The translations under genes and the position numbers were made by a program. A DNA stretch of 64,000 bases from Lachnospiraceae bacterium. Lineage in GTDB: Bacteria > Bacillota > Clostridia > Lachnospirales > Lachnospiraceae. Below, piece by piece: positions 27,201 to 34,073 of this stretch (the stretch's first letter is position 1; every line of letters starts with the position of its first letter). A model generated the notes under the pieces. It searched no databases. It saw only the letters and a program-made list of their open reading frames with translations, and was not told the origin of the DNA. The stretch lies in the NCBI GenBank assembly GCA_017500935.1, contig JAFVXW010000003.1, positions 62,001 through 126,000 on the forward strand. Reading direction: 5' to 3'.

Positions 27201-27442
27201 GTTGTTCCATCTGAACTCAGCACTTCCCAACCTACTGCTTGCGAAGCTGCCTGTGTATCCCGATTCAAAATCAGTGCCACACCAACCACCGCCATCAAAA
27301 CGCACAAAATCCCTGCAATACTGTACAGCTTCCACATTTGTACAGTGTTACGGCGCTTTTTTCTTCTATGTACTTTTTTCTTCGTTTTCACATGCTGTCT
27401 GGGCGTCATCTCCGACGATTCATTCTTATAATAAAGTCCCAT
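21284..27442 (-). CDS. Giant doubly anchored surface protein, beta-helix plus CHB_HEX_C-like repeats
   Basis: 2052 residues. A basic N-terminus (KTKKKVHRRKKRRN) is followed by a membrane helix at about 38-59. Residues about 110-470 look like a right-handed beta-helix (FDGQGHTITLKK, NYGLMFSRVEDAIIRNIRIVY, GGGVGIVCGGADQSVFEDI). A mixed beta region follows, then about eight chitobiase-C-terminal-like repeats with YYTTDGS-DP signatures in the second half. A pre-anchor domain similar to that of the 1236-aa paralogue, a C-terminal membrane helix (about 2023-2044) and a short basic tail complete it. Such repeats often bind or space surface polysaccharide; here they may dock the CIS at the envelope (inference). 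Confidence 0.82.
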   Translation of the reverse strand: MGLYYKNESSEMTPRQHVKTKKKVHRRKKRRNTVQMWKLYSIAGILCVLMAVVGVALILNRDTQAASQAVGWEVLSSDGTTILPFYHDDAKTPDDIGLSLYKEGDDYVAYITKAEQLEYVFSGLKRSHSFVSGQNEDGTDIISTVTRNADITFKLGNDFEYGFNNSFSKTKAFLNNEKNQYEYSSGWLFQGDTFDGQGHTITLKKKAQTTRAVLPPSLFDGEGGGVTNYGLMFSRVEDAIIRNIRIVYAESPSSFRVINDTEGTHAGGGVGIVCGGADQSVFEDISVFAQKDSPEDFFIRLYDSSSLTNATLQVGVGTIVGCMENSVTVKRCQSDINVNIEANSAIDGKSINWIAGGMFAGQAVGSGNVIQACINLNEEYSYGIPEQSVSGGSSKPEYFEEIINCMAIQGDILGMVGGIHGYDIGNGNVTIQDCILHKDGTRAVGAIKDVWGKEGSGSYSESNTYFLGEVIPKNPMQIIAYDDPEYTVRLNYSETSTEGVTTKEITVRGESDIEDKQLTANDIDGEIINWFYDQQYDLHLLKDNYQLTPELEGVSGLITFAPPKILEPTGANNRIDVQGILQGWNNETVFAVNSRVELYVTTGEESDPQTMETPTAVLNGKTTSGTDAYIVSAEENCPVYSGDPTVVKAILKIILNGNDDELKNDVIFWSGLSTRTYTEIDTMLDKPELSLKKETDTEFISHESSNAYALGTTKWKLTLPDGKNYKMKLFYGDKSGLQIEDPSKADYLDPATITIGYVNAAEMTLSKEMIIQEDSNLIHLYVLAEAEKDGVVKQKLYEYELITFIKDTLLTTVPENNSRIPDGSQVLIQVGNGKEAEYPYKEMRILVSDKKLTKLPNTLLGMTGVATYSDWSGSGTKEDPWYLEAAQKISGSVGSRYYVYAEPVVNKEQTHPDGSQLPDSKLPYQQRYATFVQEYVYTIMDNAAVPSLSPTTVKTTDSGEPTAIAVESRIYITGKTNTDLILYNLTGDPIVPLMISDKSRSEELDARTDVNTMGAIIYCEDDQTKKLYVKCNDVWYEMDDVDADITNMEDESLRVYQDGDLYFDMSHENQNSYVSAIVFADGYGPSSNDVYVYYVEEQGAVAVPIALLAPGSNIAMNRVLHFSSDPQTVIFYTTDGKEPQIQIQDDAKITALGETKLYHVDSGIQITEASGFSYGSTATIKMLACPVLDESQQEAELRFNNKKKASPAVTFTYEIAQQNQVEAPTAYPESPGADPSVVKKGDKIVLNCATSDAEIFFTTDGTVPDENSEKYTNVITADGIYGGYFTVKAFARKAEMKDSEMVSFTFKIADQEVVGAVTATPGTSNTVIAKDKIILSATTPDAQIFYTTDGNVPEVTMTVSGNNISYTCKGTTKQYDPSDPISVTEGSGYFVIKAIAVKPDMADSDVVEFVYTYADAVGAPYGNPSSGTVKANTEVLLMSATKDAVIYYEIAYGETPKDPTQSSPVFSDKAPIVITRDTVIKAFAVYNRESSEIVTLKYTLAQQMAKPSVSTSSGSIVPSGTKIIFSAADGTVYYTTDGSDPSDDQNALVNSGNSVVLTGNPGDTVKVNVCTKKTGATTSEVVTLTYQISQYVGGVTADVESGAVVSKGDKIHLTTDVTGGTIYFTLASGNPITEGIAGNNVLITGEPGSMVILKAVAVAPGTEMTGSYANFQYKMMEQLAAPNGSVLSGTVMTEATNLVLKANKGKIYYTVDGSDPDKNSYVYEYPIVIYKDMVVKAIAVEENYENSEVSIFSYTFAEAVSGLAASKDSGNLQAGEVIWLSADQAQADIYYTTDGSTPDPKAKEGTFLYNPADGIRINRNVSIKAIAALNGMQNSNVLELSYTVDNIPAQEEKQAQKEAEENIGPAELNTEQLEERRPGVSDNALSGNVVLRDFNNGAILTGSDASLSDKMTLGTKEIAISKDAQKSVKNLLGDEYEFLNNYEVTLYLNGKRIQPQGEVEIALPLPDDYKNADVSIIYSNEKGQIQVIETRRENGYAYANVAHLKNFGIVGARVDKNNTWDLNLILLLTACAALLTGLGAVMIIRTKKQEVS

Positions 27443-27474
27443 TTTTCCTCACTTATGCTTTCGAAGCGTATTTG

Positions 27475-29220
27475 TCAAAACACCATTGTGTCATAAAGCT
27501 CCATCAATGCTTTCTGATCGGGCTTTAACGCTCTGTTTACTTTTCTGTATTCATTGGCTATACCACTTAACACATCCTGCATGGTCACACAGCCGGATCC
27601 AGAGGCTGCCATCCACGCACTCTGCATCGCCGCATTGCGGATCGCCGCGCCTGAAAGTTCAAAATTGTCTGCCAGAAGCTCCCAATCAAGCTCTGCGGAA
27701 AGCGGCGTTTTTTCCGGAAACACCTTTTCCCAGAGCTGCCTGCGCAGTTTTGCATCCGGCATCGGAAAATTGATCATATAGGTAATTCTTCTGCGAAAAG
27801 CCTCATCAAAATTCTGCAGAAGATTTGTAGTCAATATACAGATTCCGTCACTCTCTTCTATACGCTGCAGCAGATACGCAGTTTCCGCATTTGCATATTT
27901 ATCCTGCGCATCACTGACTTCATTTCTTCTTGAAAAAAGTGCATCCGCTTCATCAAAAAGCAGAATTCCTTTTAATTTCTTTGTCTGTTCAAAAACCTTT
28001 GCAATATTCTTCTGGGTCTCACCTATGTATTTGCTGATCAGCGAAGACAGATCCACTCTGTACAGAGGAAGCTTCAGTTCAGCCGCAATCACCTGCGCTG
28101 CCATGGTCTTTCCTGTGCCGGGTGCACCATAAAAAAGAATGGAAATCCCGTTTCCGTAAGCATACTTTTCAGAAAAACCCCAGTCACATAATACAGTATC
28201 CCGTTTTTTAAGCATCTGACAGATCTGCTCAAGCCTTCTGCTGTGTTCTGCCGGCAGACACAAATCCTGTAAGGTCTGGTTTGCATTCAGACGCCTGATT
28301 CCTTCTGTATCTGCATCTTCTTTTGCATGACGCTGTAAAATCCTTCTGAACATCTCCTCTGTTAATGAATGGTTTTCTCTGGCAGACATAAGTGTATATT
28401 CCAGTTCCAGATCTGAAAGAATACGTTTCATTTCTGCTATGGAAACCTGCTTTTTTACAAGCTTCTGAGCAAATATATGCAACCCGGCTATTATATCTTT
28501 GTCTGGATTGTTATGCTTCCAGTCATTCCAGTATGCCTGTCGATCTGCTTCATTTGTCATCGGAATGCTGCGAACCAGACAGGAAAGCTTATCCGTCAGT
28601 CTGCTGATTTCTTTTGCAGAAGCTGCAAGCACTGCAATATCCAGTCCTCTTTTACATAGATCAGCAGCTTTATCTGCAATTTTATCCGAAAATGTCATCT
28701 TACGGATATCCAGACAAAGAATCGCATCATATAGAACTGCCGTCAATAATAATTCCGTATCCATATTCAGCATGCCATCCCAGAAAAGAATGGGACGGGC
28801 AGTACGGTAAGCAACCTGAGAAATCAGAAATCTGCTGCCTTCTCTGCCGGTAAGAACTACACATTTTCCCTGCTTCCTATCCTGATCAAGTCCAAGGAAG
28901 CAAGTCAGCTCTTCTGTTAATTCTCCTGCTCCATACACTTTTTCCTGTGCCGGAAAATCCAGTATAAGGCCTTCCGGCAAACCACCATTTATGCTGTCAG
29001 GCACTTCTCCCTTTATATACGAAACAAATGCGGGATACAAAAAAACATCCCTATCTGTATGGCCAAAAACAGGAGGCAGTATCTGTATATCTTCTTTAAG
29101 GTCACCAATAGCCGCTGAAATCTCCAGCGGTCCCTTAAGCAGCTTATATGCCAGATTTTGCTGTTCCTTTGTCAAAGAAAAAAGCCTGCAGGCTTCTTCC
29201 CAATACTCCCTCTTGTACAA
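27475..29220 (-). CDS. AAA+ ATPase of the CIS (Afp15/Pvc15-like)
   Basis: 581 residues. A C-terminal AAA+ module carries Walker A GAPGTGKT (about 364-371), Walker B ILLFDEADALF (about 417-427), sensor 1 ILTTN and the arginine stretch FRRRITYMINF. The N-terminal about 330 residues form a less conserved domain, which also matches the family pattern. Every eCIS cluster carries such an ATPase; it is thought to assist assembly. The start is TTG 29220, seven bases after AGGAG; no upstream ATG fits. It lies 52 bp after the 286-aa gene. Confidence 0.92.
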   Translation of the reverse strand: MYKREYWEEACRLFSLTKEQQNLAYKLLKGPLEISAAIGDLKEDIQILPPVFGHTDRDVFLYPAFVSYIKGEVPDSINGGLPEGLILDFPAQEKVYGAGELTEELTCFLGLDQDRKQGKCVVLTGREGSRFLISQVAYRTARPILFWDGMLNMDTELLLTAVLYDAILCLDIRKMTFSDKIADKAADLCKRGLDIAVLAASAKEISRLTDKLSCLVRSIPMTNEADRQAYWNDWKHNNPDKDIIAGLHIFAQKLVKKQVSIAEMKRILSDLELEYTLMSARENHSLTEEMFRRILQRHAKEDADTEGIRRLNANQTLQDLCLPAEHSRRLEQICQMLKKRDTVLCDWGFSEKYAYGNGISILFYGAPGTGKTMAAQVIAAELKLPLYRVDLSSLISKYIGETQKNIAKVFEQTKKLKGILLFDEADALFSRRNEVSDAQDKYANAETAYLLQRIEESDGICILTTNLLQNFDEAFRRRITYMINFPMPDAKLRRQLWEKVFPEKTPLSAELDWELLADNFELSGAAIRNAAMQSAWMAASGSGCVTMQDVLSGIANEYRKVNRALKPDQKALMELYDTMVF

Positions 29221-29272
29221 TCTTTACTCCTGTTCTGAATGCCAAAAGCTACTTTATTTCAAATATCTCCGA

Positions 29273-30133
29273 TTACTTTTTCCTTTCGTCATCGGATGCC
29301 TCCTGCTGCATACCGTCTCCTTCTGCATCGATCACAGAAATCTCTTCCTGCATCGCATGTCTTCTCTGCTCCCGGTAATATTCAAACATTCTCTTTTTAT
29401 CAATGTCAAAGGCGTAGTTTAATTTGCGGATAAACGCTCTTTTCTGTGAATCCTTTCTTGCAAGGATCGCCTGCAGCAGGGCGGATTCTTCAGAGGCTTC
29501 CCGCATCCGCTCATGAAGCTGCGCGTCCTCACTGCGCTCATTTTTCCGTGCATTTTCAGAAACTTTCTTCTGCATCTGCACGATAGCTTCCTTACGCAGT
29601 GAAAGCTGTGACAATTCCTGTTCGCTGCTTAAATAAGGCATTGTTTTCAGAATTGTTTCCATATTTGTATTATGCAAATACGGTTCCATGGAACGCACTG
29701 ACCATGGTTTATTTTCTGCCTTTTCCAAAAGCACCGAAGCATTCTGCCATCTTCCGGAAACCCAGGCACGGTTTTCATTTCCTTTCTTCTGCTCGGGCTT
29801 TTGCTGATATTCCTTCATAGATCTTTGATACCGGGAATTTACCGTATCGTAGATGTTGGTCTTCATATTGGCAAATACAAAGCTTCTGGCACGGTTGGGA
29901 TTATAACCCATCTGAACCTTTCCATAAAAGGTTTCCAGCTTTAACAGGCGATCGCACGAAAACAGGTGTCCATAATCCTGAAATTCGTAATAGCCTTCAA
30001 TACGTTCATGTTCTTCCCAGGAATTCAATGTGACATGTACAGGAGCACTCAGACGCGCAAACGTTTCCCGCATCTGTTCTTTTTCCTTTAATCTGGAACT
30101 GTCCTTCTTTTTTTTCGCATCAAACTCTGCCAT
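29273..30133 (-). CDS. First gene of the CIS operon, charged protein of unknown function
   Basis: 286 residues, very rich in Lys, Glu, Arg and Gln, without signal peptide or membrane helix. Residues about 35-110 (YYEFQDYGHLFSCDRLLKLETFY, GYNPNRARSFVFANM) look like a folded domain. Residues about 175-270 are helical and probably coiled coil. No family recognised. As the first gene after the promoter region and directly before the ATPase it may be an assembly or regulatory factor. The ribosome site before ATG 30133 is weak (AAAGGG about ten bases away). Confidence 0.7.
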   Translation of the reverse strand: MAEFDAKKKKDSSRLKEKEQMRETFARLSAPVHVTLNSWEEHERIEGYYEFQDYGHLFSCDRLLKLETFYGKVQMGYNPNRARSFVFANMKTNIYDTVNSRYQRSMKEYQQKPEQKKGNENRAWVSGRWQNASVLLEKAENKPWSVRSMEPYLHNTNMETILKTMPYLSSEQELSQLSLRKEAIVQMQKKVSENARKNERSEDAQLHERMREASEESALLQAILARKDSQKRAFIRKLNYAFDIDKKRMFEYYREQRRHAMQEEISVIDAEGDGMQQEASDDERKK

Positions 30134-30191
30134 GTGTGAAGAACCCTTTCTGCACTGCCGAAAACAAATTACAGTTATGCCTATTTTAACT

Positions 30192-30226
30192 ATTATAGTA
30201 TCCTACAGATTGCTATTAAATACTAT
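30192..30226 (-). promoter_or_regulatory. CIS operon promoter with inverted-repeat operator
   Basis: A perfect -10 (TATAAT, 30192-30197 on the minus strand) lies about 60 bp before the first CIS gene. No good -35 stands 17 bp upstream (TTTAAT-like), which suggests activator-dependent initiation. A 7-bp inverted repeat ATAGTAT/ATACTAT (30195-30201 and 30220-30226) overlaps the -10 and reaches to about -35. It is a plausible operator for the LuxR-type protein encoded next door. Confidence 0.6.
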
Positions 30227-30254
30227 CCCCCGAAACATGTAAAAAAAGGGGGAT
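30225..30254. repeat. Inverted repeat ATCCCCC/GGGGGAT beside the CIS promoter
   Basis: Perfect 7-bp arms at 30225-30231 and 30248-30254 separated by 16 bases that include an A7 run. On the minus strand it follows the regulator stop (30265) by about 11 bp but is not followed by a T-run. It may be a weak terminator for the regulator transcript or a second protein site. Confidence 0.45.
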
Positions 30255-30264
30255 GGATTTTGTT

Positions 30265-31503
30265 TTACAGAATCAAAGCAAAATCAGCCCTGTCATTCAG
30301 CCCGGTTTTTATCATAATATTCTGCACGATAGTTTTTACGGTGGATTCTCCGATTCCCAAAGTCTTTGCCACCTTTTTATTGGTAAAGCCAAAGGCGATC
30401 AGCTTTGCCACTTCTCGTTCACGGGGACTTAAATTGACAGAAATCATTCGCTGCTTGATCGTGCCGCCTAATGAAGCATATCCGGTCATATATTTTTTAT
30501 ATAAGTGGCTGACCTCTTTTTCTGCTTCAGTGTCCACCAAATGAAGGCATTCTCCAACAAGATTATCGGTCAATCTGGAATACTCTGCCAAAATTCCGTA
30601 CAGTCTGTCCGGCAATGCCAGCATGATCGCTTTATTCAAATGTTTTTTTGCAAGCTCACCAAACCCGCTGTTATGGTAGGCAGCGGCACATAGCAGGCGC
30701 AGATGTATCTCTGTAATCACAGTTTTATCCACTACAGCCTGCGAAATCATTGGTTCTATTGAATTGGGAATGATACGCATCAGAGCCAATCCCTGAATGC
30801 CTTCCATCTCATGCTGTCTGGCTGCCACACCATAAGCAACCATATACAGCAGTTTGGCATAATATACCTTTACCATAGGATGCATATCCGGCCACACCAA
30901 CTCAAAGTTTCCCTGTTCAAACCACTGCGGATAAGCATTGTATTTGAATACAGAGCTGTCTGATGCCGTCAGGATCATGGAAAGAATTTCCTGCTCTGTC
31001 TGTCCTTTGCAGGGAGCTTTGGAAATTGCTTTCTTTGCCTGATTCCATAACTGCATATCACCGTTCCAGATTGCACATGATGCCATCAACATGCCAGTTC
31101 CTGCAACTGTACATAATTCCCTTGCTGCATTTTCCATGTTTTTCAGCAAATCAAGCGCTTTATCGATTTCTCCCCGACAATAAGCCATCTGCGCATCAAA
31201 CAGACATCTGGCTTCCGGATAACTGCGCAGCATCCTTGAAACTTTTGCAGCACTCCCCGGTATATGATATAAATCGGTCATTGTCAGATCCGGTGATTTT
31301 CTGGGAAATGAACACAATATACTTTCCCCATTCTGTTCCTCTTTGCAGCGTCTGTCTCCTGGACGCACCGCATCTTCCGGAATCATCCAGTTTGTTCCAA
31401 ATCGTATTACGCCTTCTATTTTTCCCTGTCTGCACAGATTCTGTACTGTTCTGACAGAAACATTCCACTTTTTTGCTGTTTGTGCAACTGTAATCATGTT
31501 CAT
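30265..31503 (-). CDS. LuxR-type regulator with N-terminal excisionase-like HTH
   Basis: 412 residues with two DNA-binding regions. Residues 1-50 are a MerR/excisionase-like helix-turn-helix (ITVAQTAKKWNVSVRTVQNLCRQGKI, GTNWMIPEDAV). Residues about 350-405 are a LuxR/GerE HTH (LSPREREVAKLIAFGFTNKKVAKTLG, ESTVKTIVQNIMIKTG). The middle about 250 residues are helical and TPR-like, as in MalT-type regulators, but the MalT ATPase is absent. It lies directly upstream of the CIS operon on the same strand, so it is the best candidate regulator. It has its own promoter with repeated TTTGCG/CGCAAA half-sites, suggesting autoregulation. Confidence 0.85.
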   Translation of the reverse strand: MNMITVAQTAKKWNVSVRTVQNLCRQGKIEGVIRFGTNWMIPEDAVRPGDRRCKEEQNGESILCSFPRKSPDLTMTDLYHIPGSAAKVSRMLRSYPEARCLFDAQMAYCRGEIDKALDLLKNMENAARELCTVAGTGMLMASCAIWNGDMQLWNQAKKAISKAPCKGQTEQEILSMILTASDSSVFKYNAYPQWFEQGNFELVWPDMHPMVKVYYAKLLYMVAYGVAARQHEMEGIQGLALMRIIPNSIEPMISQAVVDKTVITEIHLRLLCAAAYHNSGFGELAKKHLNKAIMLALPDRLYGILAEYSRLTDNLVGECLHLVDTEAEKEVSHLYKKYMTGYASLGGTIKQRMISVNLSPREREVAKLIAFGFTNKKVAKTLGIGESTVKTIVQNIMIKTGLNDRADFALIL

Positions 31504-31533
31504 GTGTCATCTTCCTTTATGCAGGATTTATAT

Positions 31534-31610
31534 TTTGCGTTTATGCGCAAATCATGTGACTTTTGTAATATTTGACAAAACACTTTACGTCAAAACGCAA
31601 AAAACGCAGG
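31534..31610 (-). promoter_or_regulatory. Regulator promoter with repeated TTTGCG/CGCAAA half-sites
   Basis: On the minus strand TTGACG (31588-31593) and TATTAC (31565-31570) are spaced by exactly 17 bp, a good sigma-A promoter. Just downstream is the inverted repeat TTTGCG (31534-31539) / CGCAAA (31546-31551) with a 6-bp spacer. Around and upstream of the -35 are further ACGCAAA and ACGCA copies (about 31595-31609). Several similar half-sites flanking one promoter suggest an operator array. Confidence 0.6.
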
Positions 31611-31630
31611 TTTGCCGACTTCCGGCATAT

Positions 31631-31711
31631 CTATTCTTCTTTGCGGCTGTAATAATCCGTAAATTGAGGCATATTTTCTTCCTGTTCGTTATTTGCAGCA
31701 GGTGATTTCAT
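31631..31711 (-). CDS. Possible 26-residue coupled ORF
   Basis: ATG 31709-31711 overlaps the esterase TGA (ATGA). The product is acidic (MKSPAANNEQEENMPQFTDY, then YSRKEE). It could be a real leader or small protein, or the leftover C-terminus of a lost gene; coding status is uncertain. The following 120 bp hold the regulator promoter. Confidence 0.3.
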   Translation of the reverse strand: MKSPAANNEQEENMPQFTDYYSRKEE

Positions 31712-32310
31712 CTTTCTGCGATACACACATCAGGTTCTTTTTCTGTACCGCTGATAAAGGCACGGATGGGTTTTGTTTCAAACAATCTCATAAATACAGG
31801 TGCCATATAGCCGCGGCACATCCCCGAAAAGGTGGGACTGTTTATGTATGTTCTTCTGAAATAGTCATTTCGAAACCACACACCGTTCCATGCTGAAATT
31901 CCTCCTGAGGAACCGCCGCTGGTCATATGCATATTGGGGTCATCTGAAATACATAAACCGTGACGCTCTGTCAGCGCCGGAATCACTTCATCCACCAAAA
32001 AACTCATATAGTCCGGACCAAATGTATCATAATCATTACAGCGCATATTTCTGGCCTGACCGCGTCCGTCTGCAGAATTCATGATACCTACATGCATACC
32101 AAAGATCACACAGGGAGGCATCACACCTTCCTCATAAAGCTTATCTACAGCATCGGCTTCTTCTGTGATCAGTTCATCATGATGAATGATCACACCGCAT
32201 GGTGTCTGCTGCGGGCAAACCGGTATCTGAAGCTGATACGCATATACAGTTCCTGCCCTTAAGCCTGTACTTTTACTGATGTATTCCCCTTTGATTCTTG
32301 TGTAAGCCAT
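31708..32310 (-). CDS. Alpha/beta-hydrolase esterase, probably C-terminally truncated
   Basis: 200 residues resembling the putative esterase family (enterochelin esterase/esterase D type). It has a nucleophile elbow TSGGSSGG, the usual WNGVWFRNDYF helix after it and an IIHHDELI region near the oxyanion site. The sequence stops just after the strand that normally precedes the catalytic Asp and His (RAFISGTEKEPD), about 80-100 residues short of typical length, so the acid/His part of the triad is missing. It is likely inactive or the remnant of a longer gene. Good GGAGG ribosome site. Confidence 0.7.
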   Translation of the reverse strand: MAYTRIKGEYISKSTGLRAGTVYAYQLQIPVCPQQTPCGVIIHHDELITEEADAVDKLYEEGVMPPCVIFGMHVGIMNSADGRGQARNMRCNDYDTFGPDYMSFLVDEVIPALTERHGLCISDDPNMHMTSGGSSGGISAWNGVWFRNDYFRRTYINSPTFSGMCRGYMAPVFMRLFETKPIRAFISGTEKEPDVCIAER

Positions 32311-32449
32311 ACTGTGACCTCCATTATGAAAGAGATTTTATAGATTTACTTTACTACAGATCATTTTGCTTATCAATATAACTAATTCTTCCTTTTGTAT
32401 GTTATACTGTCTTAAATCAACACATTTCAAGCAAAGGAGAATCTATATC

Positions 32450-34057
32450 ATGAAAGCCTGTATTATCCAGCCGCCTTATTCGGCCGACTATGAAAAATCC
32501 GAAGAATGCTTTGAACTCCAGCTCTCCCTGATGGATCAGTGCGATTCCTCCATGGATCTGATCGTATTGCCGGAATGTTGTGATATCCCCAGTTTGGCCC
32601 GTACCTCCAAACAACGTCTTGACAGCATTCACAGATATAACCGGATCATTTTGGACAAAGCAGCCGAAACCGCACGCAGATGCAGTGCCATGGTATTTGT
32701 CAATGCACGTTATGATTCCGGGAATGGACTGATCAATACCACTTATGCATTTGACAGAAACGGTAATGTTGCCGGCAAATATTTTAAGCAGCATCCTACT
32801 GCCGGCGAAGTAAATATGCCGGAAGCAGATACTGCTTATGCGTTTACCCACAGCGAACCTACTGTCCTCGAAATGGAAGGATTGCGCTTCGGTTTTCTGA
32901 CCTGTTATGATTTTTATTTTTATGAAGCCTTTCCCACACTGGCCAGACAAAATCTTGATATTATCATCGGCTGCTCTCATCAAAGAAGTGATACCCATGA
33001 TGCCCTTGAGATCATCACAAGATTTTTGGCCTATCATACCAATACCTATGTGGTACGTTCCTCTGTCAGCATGGAGGAAGCTTCCCGTATCGGCGGCGCA
33101 AGCATGATCGTGGCACCCACCGGAAGCATTCTTGCACATTTATACAGCAAAGTAGGACTGGCCTGTGCAGATTTTGATCCAAAAGAAAAATACTATAAGC
33201 CCGCAGGATACGGAAATCCTCCCGCTGCCCACCATGAATACATTGAAATCGGCCGGCGTCCCTGGAAATACCGTCCCGCCGGCAGTGCGATCGTATGTCC
33301 CGACCGCTGGATGACCTATCCCAGAACCTGCTCTCACAGAGGTTTTCATGCCATTGCTCCGGAAAACAGTCTTCCTGCTTTCGGTGCTGCCATTGCCATG
33401 GGCGCAGATGAAATCGAATTTGATATCTGGCCCACAAAAGACGGTCAGATCGTGTCTCTCCATGATGCCACCCTGGATCGGGTATACGGCACCGGAAACG
33501 TTTATGAGCATACCTACGAAGAACTGCTTCGTTTAGATTTTGGCTGTAAATACGGCGAAGCCTTCAAAGGCATGAAAATCTTAACATTTGAAGAGATCCT
33601 GAAAAAATTCGCATGCCAGACCATCATGAATATCCACGTAAAAACTGTTGATAATACCTGTGAATATGACCGTGCCATTCTGGAAAAGATCATAGCTTTG
33701 ATTTATAAATACGATTGTCAGGATCATGTATACTTCATGTCCGGCAATGACAATTTCCTTCGCCTTGCGAAAGAAGCTGCGCCCCAAATCCCACGCTGTG
33801 TGGGCGGCGGCAATGATCCCTGGGGAATGGTGGAACGTGCCATAAAATATGGCTGCTGCAAAATACAGCTTTTCAAGCCATACTTTGATCAGCAGATGAT
33901 CGACAAAGCACATGCCCACGGTATCCGCTGCAATGTTTTCTGGTCTGATGATCCCAAAGAAACAGTCTCATTTCTGGATATGGGAATTGACACCATTCTG
34001 ACCAATGACTATAACCGCATCTCACAGGAAGTTTCAGCCTGGAAACAAAAAAACTGA
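32450..34057 (+). CDS. Nitrilase-type amidase fused to glycerophosphodiester phosphodiesterase
   Basis: 535 residues, two catalytic domains. Residues 1-275 form a carbon-nitrogen hydrolase with an apparent Glu42-Lys113-Cys152 triad (LPECCD, GKYFKQHP, FLTCYDF). Residues 288-530 form a GDPD TIM barrel with SHRGFHAIAPENS (His296, Arg297, Glu305), DEIEFDIWPTKDG (Glu322/Asp325 region) and LHDATLDR (His338). All key motifs of both appear intact. The product has no signal peptide and should be cytoplasmic. It may split an amide-linked glycerophosphodiester (for example from ethanolamine lipid or modified teichoic acid), which is inference. Start ATG 32450 follows AAAGGAG; an upstream in-frame extension is unlikely. 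It is one of few plus-strand genes. Confidence 0.85.
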   Translation: MKACIIQPPYSADYEKSEECFELQLSLMDQCDSSMDLIVLPECCDIPSLARTSKQRLDSIHRYNRIILDKAAETARRCSAMVFVNARYDSGNGLINTTYAFDRNGNVAGKYFKQHPTAGEVNMPEADTAYAFTHSEPTVLEMEGLRFGFLTCYDFYFYEAFPTLARQNLDIIIGCSHQRSDTHDALEIITRFLAYHTNTYVVRSSVSMEEASRIGGASMIVAPTGSILAHLYSKVGLACADFDPKEKYYKPAGYGNPPAAHHEYIEIGRRPWKYRPAGSAIVCPDRWMTYPRTCSHRGFHAIAPENSLPAFGAAIAMGADEIEFDIWPTKDGQIVSLHDATLDRVYGTGNVYEHTYEELLRLDFGCKYGEAFKGMKILTFEEILKKFACQTIMNIHVKTVDNTCEYDRAILEKIIALIYKYDCQDHVYFMSGNDNFLRLAKEAAPQIPRCVGGGNDPWGMVERAIKYGCCKIQLFKPYFDQQMIDKAHAHGIRCNVFWSDDPKETVSFLDMGIDTILTNDYNRISQEVSAWKQKN

Positions 34058-34073
34058 CAGTCAGCATACTGCA

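Noticed and set aside
1-30133. Interpretation as an ordinary prophage or R-type tailocin
   Set aside because: No integrase, capsid, terminase, holin or endolysin. The AAA+ ATPase, Pvc16-like cap, DUF4280 tip and gp26/DUF6760 set are typical of CIS clusters; however, genes beyond the left edge are not visible.
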